Assembly: GCA_012845835.1 (NCBI GenBank)
Contig: JABAKD010000005.1
Coordinates: 345,075 to 409,074, forward strand
From: Undaria pinnatifida
Lineage: Eukaryota; Sar; Phaeophyceae; Laminariales; Alariaceae
Length of the DNA stretch: 64,000 bases
Direction: 5' to 3'
The notes below the pieces were generated by a model. That model worked only from the letters and a program-made list of their open reading frames with translations. It made no database searches and was not told where the DNA came from. Below are positions 55,122-64,000 of this stretch, piece by piece. Both the position numbers and the translations under genes were made by a program. Position 1 is the stretch's first letter, and each line of letters opens with the position of its first letter.

Positions 55122-56974
55122 GCCGAAACCTCCGGGCTTTGGTCGGCGGGTGTATCCGAAAAATAGGCCGAAGGAGGGCCTTGGTCAGCGCCGACCGCGG
55201 TTCCCAAGCGCGACTGCTGAGCGGACGAAATTTCGTGGATTCCAGCATTTCCGGTGGGGCTGCGGAATCGACGAGGGGAGGTCGGGTGTGGCGATCCGGC
55301 CTCGCTGTCGCGAATTGCTTCGTGAACGGCAGAGAGTGCCTCACCGGGAATTGTTTTTTCTCTCCACCTGTGTGGATCCTTGGCGTGGGGGTCGTCCGCC
55401 CGGAGACCTATACCCTACACTGTGTCTAGAGGACTGACCTTTGATAAAAACGTTTGTTGCCAGTGCTCGAAAGGTGAAGTTTCATGGCTGGGTTCTGCGT
55501 AAATTTGGCATAATTGCCAGATAACACGGCATTTCGCTTCTCCCTGTCCCAAACAGCGGTAGCAAAGTTCCGCACGCCTCGACCTACGCGTTTGTGTGTG
55601 CTGGGGTCAGACGATGACATGATGAGCGATCGTCTTTAAAAAGCCGAGACTTTTCAGCCATCATAAACTGCTCCTCGCAAGAACATGAGACGTCGTCGAC
55701 GACAAACGACGAAGGAGACCACTGCGAGAAAAAAGGACGGCGGTTGCCATAACAGCATTACTTTGCCTGTAGAGTGTTCGAGGGAAGGGTCAAACGTCGA
55801 CGGTGGCAACCCGTCGGAGGCCGTGTTAGGCATATGAACCTGTAATGTCCCTGTCCGGGGTCACCAGTCTCCGGCACTTTGGGCCTGCAGCGTCCCCGTC
55901 TGGGCACGCCCGGCCTCGGGAGCACGGCGCGAGCCCGAACCCACTGGTGGTCGAGTCGTGGCTTTGTCGCTTTTTGGCGTAAAATCGCAAGGAACTGCTC
56001 TCACTGCACCCGAAAGGACAGGGGACTCGGAGCTGTTACTGCTTGACGAGCGGCGCGATTCTTTCGTATCTTCACGGGAATAGCGTCCAGCCGATCAGGG
56101 CTGGAGGCCGTGGCGTCACCACTGGCCCGTTGCGCAGTGTCGGATCTCTATCCTGTGCCACTGGGGAAGACGTAGCCTGGTTCACGTGGTTAAGCGTGTT
56201 TAAAGACGGAGCAGGGCCCGTAGACCCTGTGGGCGTCTTCGACAGCGGGGCTCGGGCAAGTGGAAATTATTTCCTCGCCAGAGGGGGCTTCTTCCCGTTA
56301 GCCATCTTGGAGGAGAGAGACAAGGTAGCTAAGCTTGTCGGCTCCTCCTTGATTAGAAAGAAAATAGAACGCCCGCTACTATCGCGACGAGACACCGGAT
56401 CAAATCTTGTAAAGATCTCGGTGTATATGGGTTGGCTTTCCCACACCTCAAACCAAACGCTGCTTTACGGTCAGGAAGAAGTGGAGACGAACTCGCTCGC
56501 GTATAAGGGCGAAGCGTCGTCGCCGCACTCTTCTTGCTGCGCGACGCGTGCCTGGGGGGGGCGTGCAAGGTGCAGGCTCCTGTGTCATGGTTGAGGGGGG
56601 CAGCGGTAGGGGCGCGCCCTCCATTGTCGAGTTTGAGCCACGGCAGGGGGTAACGGCGTTGGAAGCGCTGGTCCTCATTGCCGAACTTGGACCATGATCG
56701 AGGGGGGCGTCGCTGTGAGCGCGCACCCCCTTCGTAGAAAATGTAACCTGGCTGGGGGGGGTATGCTGGGAGCGTTGGTTCCCACCGCCGGTACTACGCC
56801 GTGAAAGTCGTCATCAGGCCACGTAGGAGCCCGTGGGCTCTGGACAGAAATAATTTGTGCCGCGCTACGTGTAAGGCAAACGACAGGCACTCGAGCATCT
56901 TGTGAAAGCAAAGGAAGTTTCCCCCACAGTGCCGTCGGCGTACGGGTCGGGTGTGCCGTTCCGCCGTCGCCCTG
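55122..56974 (-). other. Gag-pol spacer of gypsy element 2
   Basis: About 1.85 kb without a kept frame. It contains one degenerate unit of the spacer minisatellite that has two to three copies in element 1 (words GGGCCTGCAGCGTCCCCGTC and GCCTCGGGAGCACG at 55885-55930). Confidence 0.6.
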
Positions 56975-58156
56975 TCAGTTGCCAGTGCGAAAGGTAGCTG
57001 GTTGGCGCGTGTTGGGGTTTCCACTCGAATTGTGGGTTGCCCCGAAACGCTTCCCCGGAGCAGACACGGAAGCCGAGGAGGCTGGCGAGGGTGCAACAGC
57101 ACCATGTTGGCCGGGCGTGTATGTGCTGTTATAGTTACCGCTGTGGCTGTTTGTCTGTCCCTGGTCCCGTGGGTACCCTCGTGATTGGTTTGAACGATTT
57201 CGCTGATTTTTGTTGTACGTTTGCGTGCGAGAAGACCCTTCGTCGCGGCGGTAGCTGACCATACGTGCTTGCCACCGTTGGAAAACATCATCATCGCCGA
57301 GTTGGCCGAGTTCAGGGTTTAGACAGCCGCTGGCGTTGATAAAGGGATGCCTACAGTTGCGTAAGGAGTGAGTGTCATCGTGACAGTTGAGGCAATGATC
57401 CCTGTTTTCTCGGAGAGATGCGGCGCGGGCGGAAGGCGTAAGGAGGCCGCTCCAGACGGGAGGGTCGTTGGTATTAAATTCGGCACTAACAGCGAAACCT
57501 TCTGCATAGTGTTGCTCTTCTAATGGCCAGCAGTTGGACATTGTGCCGAGCCAGGGGTCGGTGGAATCAGCAATCGGCACGACAATGGGATTATGGCTCG
57601 AACCCGTCTGCCAAGAAGGCGACGGGGACGGCACTCGGCCCTGGACGCGCCCATGAACGGCGGGACGGGGCCCCGACGGGGCGGATGACCGCGATCTCGT
57701 CGAAGAAGCAGGTAGAGGAAAATGTTTTTCATCGTTGACGGCAGGTGTCTTATTGTGCGCCAAGTCACTAAAAACTTTCCACATGGCATCTAACGAGGCA
57801 TATGGCCGTGGGTCCGTAGACTTCGAGCCAGGGTACAACGTAGACATCAGCGTCGGAAACTGCTCGTTGACCGCGATCCTAACCACCTCCATCACCACAT
57901 CCGTCCGCGGAGACAAAACACGCTCACTCCCCGTGACTGCCAATACTAGCACACGGAACTCCCGACTGAAATCAGAAAAAGGCGTGCCGCTACACACTCC
58001 AAAAGTAGGCAACTTAGTGTAGCCTTCCCTCGTGTCGACCCGGTCGAGGTGCGTCACGAGCATGCGTAGCAGGAGGGTGAAAGCCTCGGGCCTAGATGCT
58101 CCTCCGTCCAACGCTCTCGACACCTGCCCAAAGAAATCGTCGATCAAAGTGGTCAT
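56975..58156 (-). pseudogene. Gypsy element 2 gag, capsid and zinc knuckle (393 codons)
   Basis: Begins MTTLIDDFFGQVSRALDGGA, runs through EAFTLLLRMLVTHLDRVDTR, and has CLNCHDDTHSLRNCRHPF (C-x2-C-x4-H-x4-C) at about residue 270. It ends ATFRTGN at a stop. Its upstream part (58434-58859) is in another frame because a 251-bp tandem duplication lies between them. Confidence 0.8.
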
Positions 58157-58506
58157 GCGGGCGGTCGTGGGCCTGTCAGGTGTTATGGCACGGTTGAATG
58201 CCAGACGGAGGGGGTGGATCCAACCGTGTACCCACGTGGGCGCACGTACGCCCTCGTAGGCAACTTAGTGTAGCCTTCCCTCGTGTCGACCCGGTCGAGG
58301 TGCGTCACGAGCATGCGTAGCAGGAGGGTGAAAGCCTCGGGCCTAGATGCTCCTCCGTCCAACGCTCTCGACACCTGCCCAAAGAAATCGTCGATCAAAG
58401 TGGTCATGCGGGCGGTCGTGGGCCTGTCAGGTGTTATGGCACGGTTGAATGCCAGACGGAGGGGGTGGATCCAACCGTGTACCCACGTGGGCGCACGTAC
58501 GCCCTC
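58005..58506 (-). repeat. 251-bp tandem duplication inside element 2 gag
   Basis: Units 58005-58255 and 58256-58506 look identical by eye (both from GTAGGCAACTTAG or its trace to ACGTACGCCCTC). 251 is not a multiple of three, so it breaks the Gag frame. Identity of the units means the event is recent, or an assembly artefact. Confidence 0.9.
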
Positions 58507-60562
58507 TTAAAACGGTCGTCACAGCCCATAAGTATGTCAGTCATTGCGGACCGAACCGAACGCGTGAGTTTCTGTGTGCCGTCAGACTTGTTCAAAGAGG
58601 CTGGGAACGGTAGCGCAGAAATGCGTGATACGTCCTTGTAGGAAAGCTTTACATAGGCACGCCTAACCGAGTCATCAAGCATGGATTTGGCTAGAGCCGG
58701 GGCGGTAGCAAGTTCGGCGGTACGCTCGCAGGCCAAAACCGACGAAGCAGGCTTGGTGCGGTCACTCGACGCAGTCAGTTTGCTCAGCCGTTCAGCGGAG
58801 GAGGCAATATTATCCACCAGGAAAGGAGTTTCTTGCCTCTTGCCGGCTACCACTGTCACCTCGCCGTGGTCCGTGTTCGAGCTCGAAGACGAGCGGAAGG
58901 AGGTTTACGAGCCGGCCCACGCTGAAGGCCCACGTGCGCTGTTTCGGCGTCTTCCGGTGCCTACTCCCGAGCTGCAACCGCCGCTCCGGTTGGTTCGGGC
59001 CTGGTTGTTCCCTTGGCGGCGCTGTGGGCAACCACCAGTACCCGACGCTCCTCCCGCGCTTCCACCACCCCCGCGGCGGTTGTGGTGGCCACCACCCCCA
59101 CCATTTTCCCCGTTTCCCCCACTCTGGCTGATGGGAAAACCCATGCTCAGGATCGGCTTGCTCGCGTGGGCCACCTCATGCGGCGGCCTTGGTTGCGCGG
59201 TGGCAGCGGATAAAGGAGAAGTCCCAGATGTTGATCATAATGTAGAAAAAAATATTGTATCATTGTCGCGTATTCGAGTACATAATCACCATCAAGCCAT
59301 GGGATGAGTCAACCCAGAGCTCAACATACCGTAGAAGGCATGTTTCCAGCGGGGTGACTGATATTCTGACAACACACCACCATCCAAAAGAAAACACACT
59401 CATTTCCCAATACCATATATCCTATATCGGTCGTACATACGTGAATCATGAATCTTGTGTCCGTAGATTCCAAACCTATACGGTCCATCGGCCAGGGTGC
59501 AAGTACTAGATATTATACTGGCCGCCACCACCCCCGGAGTTACCACCTCCACGGTTGCGATCCCCCCGATCGCGGCTGCCACCGCGCCGCTGTTTGGTGG
59601 AGCGCCTTCCTTCCAGCGCTTCCTTTGGAGTCGGCCACAGGACTGGGTCAGGGGCGTCGTCGTGGGCCAATCTTAAGGCTTTGACCAAGGCGTGGGTAGG
59701 TGCTCGCCTCACCTGCGCGAAGGCGGACGAGTTGTCGCGGCGGGCCCAGACTGCTCCGACCGAAAGGTCTTCCGCCTTGAACAACGACCGTCGCTCTGAC
59801 GTTAGGAAGGCCGTGGCAGCTGCTACCACCGCCTCCGCTAGATGTGCCAAGAACTCGACCCTCGGCGTGGTAGCCATGTACTGAAGGCTGCCAGACATGA
59901 AAGTGTCGTCCCCGGGTCGTGTCTCTTGGGAGGCAACACCCAACGGGCGCGCCGGGGAAGGGGTAGCTCTCGCCGGAGTCGATGTAGCTGGAAGGGCAAC
60001 GCCGTGGCGTGCCCACTCTACCGCGCGGGACGCCTCGCGAGCAGCGGCCCTCGCCTGGTCGAGGGCTTGATCCTGGCGGTGTCGACGTTCGTCATCGTGC
60101 CGTCTGCGTTCCTCTCGCCGAAGCAGGGTCGCGTTGGCTTCGTCGAGAGCTCTTTGGGCCCGAGCGATTCAGACTCTGCGTCTGCGGGCCGGCATGGGAG
60201 TGCTGGTCTCCGTAGGTCTGGGGAAGGTGCTCTGTCAAGCGCGGAGTGGTCAGATGTCGGCGGTGGTGCTCTGAGGATAGCTGGTGATGCTCCCTCGAGG
60301 CCGGGGGTGTTTGGAGTCGTGATGTCTCCGCGCCCGGTAGGAGTTTTTCCATCCCGTCGACCTTCGAGTCCAGGCGGTCAGTCGGTGTGATGTGTTGTTG
60401 ACTCGTATTGGAGTCGCTATCGTCGTCAAGGTTCGCGGCCCGTCCTCCCCGTCTCGATTCGCGGGACCTCGAGCGTTCCCGTCCTTCTCCCCGGGCCTCC
60501 TGGACGGGGCGTGTGGAGGACCGCAGCCTGCCCGAGCAGCCCGCATCGTCACCGGTAGACAT
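58434..60562 (-). pseudogene. Gypsy element 2 gag, N-terminal part, frameshifted
   Basis: The ATG at 60560-60562 starts MSTGDDAGCSGRLRSSTRPV, rich in Arg, Ser and Glu. It continues in other frames: 59506-59943 (GDDTFMSGSLQYMATTPRVE, then glycine/arginine-rich KQRRGGSRDRGDRNRGGGNS) and 58434-58859 (ASSVLACERTAELATAPALA). At least two frameshifts separate the pieces. A poly-G run lies just upstream of the start (60580-60599). Confidence 0.7.
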
Positions 60563-60889
60563 GGTGCTGGTAACGGGGTGGGGGGGGGGGGGGGGGGGTG
60601 GCGGGATGGGAACGACGCATCAAGAAGCTATGGAGGCAGATATATTGTTGTGGTGTCCCTGCTCTAAGTAGCGGTATATCCGTGTTTCAGCAAACAGCAA
60701 CATATGGGCCTCGACTCCGTCCAGCATCAGTGATGGTAGCAGCCACGTCAAATAGCCTCATAACAGGAGGACAGCGGTAAGATGGGTACCATCCACCAAA
60801 ACCGCAACACAAGAGCAGCGCTCAGTCTCACCGTAGGGTATATGGGTACGCCCGCACGGACCGTAGAAAAAACAGCCAAAAATGGGCAG

Positions 60890-61900
60890 CACTGACCCTA
60901 ACCGCAATGCCGGGGGTGTACAGTAAAGGCATTTCTGCCCCCAATGCACTTGAATAGGCATCATTTAACCTAGGCGGGGGGGTAGCACAGGAAAGCGACG
61001 CCCAAAACGCTCACGCTTTTTGTACCAGAACAGGCAGCACTTACCCTAGGTGCAGTGTAGAGGATAGCACAATAAATGTTCGTCCAACACGCCGACGCTC
61101 ATCGTACCAAAACAGGCAGCATTTAACCTAGGTGTAGCGTAGAGGATAGCACAGTGAAGGGTCGCCCAACACGCCGACAATCATCGCACCAAAACAGGCA
61201 GCATTTAACCTAGGTATAGCGTGAAGGATAGCACAGTGAAGGGTCGCCCAACACGCGGACACTCATCGCACCAAAACAGACAGCATTTAATCTAGGTGCA
61301 GCGTAGGTGGTAGCACAGTGAAGGGTCGCCCAACACGCCTACAATCATCGCGCAAAAACAGGCAGCATTTAACCTAGGTGTAGTGTAGGGGGGGTAGCAC
61401 AGTGAAAGGTCACCCAACACGCCGGAACTCATTGCACCAAAACAGGCAGAATGTACCCTAGGTGTAGTGTAGGGGGGAAGCACAGCTACGAGTCGCCCAA
61501 CACGCTGACATTCATCGCACCAAAAAAGGCAGCATTTGCCCCAACAGTAGTGTATGGGGGGGGTAGGACAGGAGAGCTTCGCGCACCAACCGCATAAAAA
61601 ACGGGCAGCATCTACATCAACAGTAGGGTTGGGGGGGGGTAGCGCAGTAAAGGATCGCGCAGGCAACCGAAAAAAAAGGGCAGCATCCACCCCAACAGTA
61701 GTGTAGGGGGTGTAGGACAGTAGAGGTTCACGCACCAACCGCATAAAATCCGGGCAGCATCTGCCCCAACAGTAGTGTAGGGGGGGGTAGCACAGTAGAA
61801 GATCGCGCCGCCAACCGTATGAAAAACGGGCAGCATCTGCCCAACAGTAGTGTAGGAGGGGGTAGCACAGTAGAGGGTTGTACATGTGCCAATCAGCAAA
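60890..61900 (-). repeat. ~80-bp minisatellite in gypsy leader (element 2)
   Basis: Reverse-complement counterpart of the array at 21020-22080, with GTAGTGTAGGGGG and CAAAACAGGCAGCATTTAACC words repeating every 75-85 bases. The unit order partly follows element 1, with differences in copy number. Confidence 0.85.
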
Positions 61901-62679
61901 CAAGGTCAGTACAACTCTTGAAGAAAGTAGTTTCCCCGCCGACCGCACTAAAGGGGGACGGTCGCGCCTACACAGTAGCGCTGCTCGCTGCTGTGCCCAT
62001 AGGGTACCGGCAATACCAACTGCACAAAGATGGGCAGCATAACCTCCGAACAAAGTAGTTTCCCCACCGTCCGCACTACAGCGGGACAATCGAGCCTGCA
62101 GTAGTGCTGATTGCTGTAGTCTCACTGCCGTGTTAACAGGAAACCGCAATTCCAAGCGCACCAAGATGGGTAGTAAAGCGTACGAACAAGGCAGTTCCCC
62201 AACCGACTGCACGATAGAGGGACGATCGAGCCTACAGTAGCGCTGATTGCTGCAAGTAGCTCCTGTGACTACGGGTAACGACAACACCAACCGCCTCAAA
62301 AAGGGTGGTATAATACCAATACCAGCTGTACAAAAGGTGAGTACGCCCACAGCCGAATAGAAAGGCTATTTGCCCCCAAAGGTACCGCATCAAACGGGCT
62401 GATCCCCTCTTGCACTATTACAGCGGTAAAGCGCAGTATCTCCGCAAACTGTACTAAACGCTCTGTAACCGGCAGTAGCTGTCCGAACATGTGCAGAGAA
62501 GAAAAAATAAACGCCAGCATGGACCCTACGAAGCAACATCGTGAAGGGCAGCACATGTACCAACAGCAGCAGAAAGGCAGCGTTTACGCCTACAGTAGCG
62601 TAGTGCTCAGCGTCTCCGCCAACTGTTAACCGCATTGCAACGGACAGTACACGTCGTGACAGCTGCAAAACAACAAATT

Positions 62680-62890
62680 GCAGCATTTTTCCTACCAGCT
62701 TTGTGGAACCCTGTAATTTGTTTTTGCAGCATTTATCCTAGCAGCATCGTGGAACCCCGTAAAAATGTTTGCAGCATTAATCCTAGCAGCATTGTGGAGC
62801 CCCGTAAAAATGTTTGCAGCATTTATCCTACTTGTAGCAGCATTGTGGAACCCCGTGAAAACGTTTTGCAGCATTGTGGAGGGGCAGCAC
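62680..62890 (-). repeat. Short tandem units in gypsy leader (element 2)
   Basis: About four units of 45-55 bases with TGCAGCATTTATCCTAGCAG and TGGAACCCCGT words, matching 20440-20575 of element 1 in reverse complement but with more units. Confidence 0.7.
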
Positions 62891-62899
62891 ATGTATCGG

Positions 62900-64000
62900 C
62901 AGGAGGAAGACAACCTAACGCCCGGACAGCTGAAAAAAAATCCGCACCCACTCCGACCGCACTATAAAGGGACAGTTACGTTAACAGCAGTGCAGAGTGC
63001 CGCACTGTCGCAGCTTTGCCCACACAGAAAGTGGTATTAGTCCCCGCGTACCCATGAATGATGAAATATAGGGAGGGCATCGCACACGTCGACAGCCTTG
63101 CCCAAAAAAAGCCAGCACAGAGTTTCAGCGTTCTCTAGATTGATGTTCTAGTCACGGGGGAGCCAGGACGAAAATAACCTCTCGAATCGAACTTGCAAGA
63201 AGCACTCGCACAACAGCGGAGGGTGTCAGAGCTGCGTTGCTGTAACTGTGGACGCTGGGGCAGTGAAGGGTCGAGTTATGTAGTGGATGGGCAGGAGCAA
63301 AGTAGGCGGCTTGGCTGCTGTACAGTGACTTCTACAGCAGATAATTCGGCGGTATATGGCATGCATTGACAGCGAGCCCATTATGCTGCGCTGTAGTTGG
63401 TACCTCTGCAAACACGATGGTGATTGAAGCTACGTGACGCACAGTAGTGGAACTCCGTTGATCGAGAAAGATCGGAGAGGGGTCCGAGTTGCGTCAAATT
63501 AGCAGCTGTACTACTTCCGGCAGAAAGGGAGCAGCAGTTTGTCCGACGCGCAAGACGGATCGACGTATGTACTGAAACCCATACGATAACGCGTGTATTG
63601 GGAAATTCGGCAAGAAAAAGCCCAAACTTACCACGAGCACCGCCTGTTCCTTCCCAGGCAAGATCACAAGGAAGGAGCCCCGACATGAGCTCCTAGAGCA
63701 TGGCACCCGTAGTCCAAGGGTGTTCCGCGAAGGGCGGTCTGGCTCCGACAGCAAAAGTGTATGCTGGTCGATGGGCTCTCTTAGCAAGCGAAGTCCCCGT
63801 CGATGGTCATTCGAAGGGTTGATTCCAGTATGCTTGTCCGTGGCGTGTCGTGCATATATGCCTCAGAGCCCCGAAGCGCAAATAAAGTACAAGTCGATGG
63901 CCGATCTTGGGGCTTGTGCTGGTAACTCGTGGAGATGTGCTGTGCAACAAGCTGGCAGAGCGCGGAGCAAACAAGTCTGATGGGTGGTGCTTGGACAGCT
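62900..64000 (-). other. Leader of gypsy element 2, proximal part
   Basis: Matches about 19,340-20,400 of element 1 in reverse complement (for example CTCATGTCGGGGCTCCTTCC at 19632 against its complement near 63670). No gene is supported. The short frames found in both copies are conserved only because the DNA is. Confidence 0.7.

Larger units (their letters stand above)
48474..64000 (-). mobile_element. Ty3/gypsy LTR retrotransposon, element 2 (5' end beyond window)
   Basis: Same family as element 1, in the opposite orientation. From the 269-bp 3' LTR at 48474-48742 it runs leftward in gene order: integrase, RNase H, RT, protease, gag and leader, to the window edge, which corresponds to about 19,340 in element 1. 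The 5' LTR should lie roughly 700 bases past the window. Near the 3' end the translated products differ from element 1 at only a few residues. All major frames carry stops or shifts, so it is inactive. Confidence 0.9.

Noticed and set aside
1-64000. CRISPR array or bacterial operon
   Set aside because: The tandem repeats have no unique spacers of even length and no cas genes; introns and eukaryotic transposons dominate.

Overview
The window is nuclear DNA of a eukaryote, most likely a brown alga (stramenopile). Two pieces of intron-split host gene lie in the first 12 kb: exons of an exostosin-type (GT47) glycosyltransferase and a PAPS-dependent carbohydrate sulfotransferase with a 2.3-kb intron. 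Both are typical of organisms that build sulfated, fucan-type wall polysaccharides. Long introns, GT-AG junctions that join in phase, tRNA-like Pol III boxes, and Ty3/gypsy, Ty1/copia, RTE-like LINE, hAT and pogo-like elements exclude a prokaryote. The assignment to brown algae is inference.

Layout. 1-4 kb: GT47 exons at 906-1022, 2834-2932 and 3808-3943. 0.3-7.1 kb: three copies of one MITE family. 8.1-11.5 kb: the sulfotransferase, with one apparent frameshift in its PAPS-binding region. 11.5-18.6 kb: unresolved sequence, a solo-LTR-like repeat, a 5'-truncated LINE and a copia RT scrap.

18.6-31.8 kb: a Ty3/gypsy element of 13,203 bp on the + strand, with 269-bp LTRs, a 4-bp target duplication, broken gag and pol, and a deletion of about 2 kb that removes protease, RT and part of RNase H. 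48.5 kb to the window end: a second member of the same family on the minus strand. It keeps gag-PR-RT-RH-IN in order but is broken by stops and frameshifts, and its 5' LTR lies beyond the window. The two form inverted arms about 16.7 kb apart.

31.8-48.5 kb, between the arms: poly-C repeat modules (three related copies); a 745-bp pogo/Tc1-mariner-like MITE with TA duplications; a second copy of the solo-LTR-like repeat; a 5,601-bp copia element (minus strand) with 504-bp LTRs, a large intact Gag ORF and almost no pol; a tRNA-like SINE candidate; a 1,001-bp hAT element with a perfect 8-bp target duplication that splits a tRNA-like sequence; and a hexamer/trimer array at 47.2-47.9 kb.

The two host enzymes would act in the Golgi on polysaccharide: GT47 adds a sugar and the sulfotransferase adds sulfate from PAPS. 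Everything from about 13.5 kb on is transposon and repeat sediment, with no host gene that I can support.
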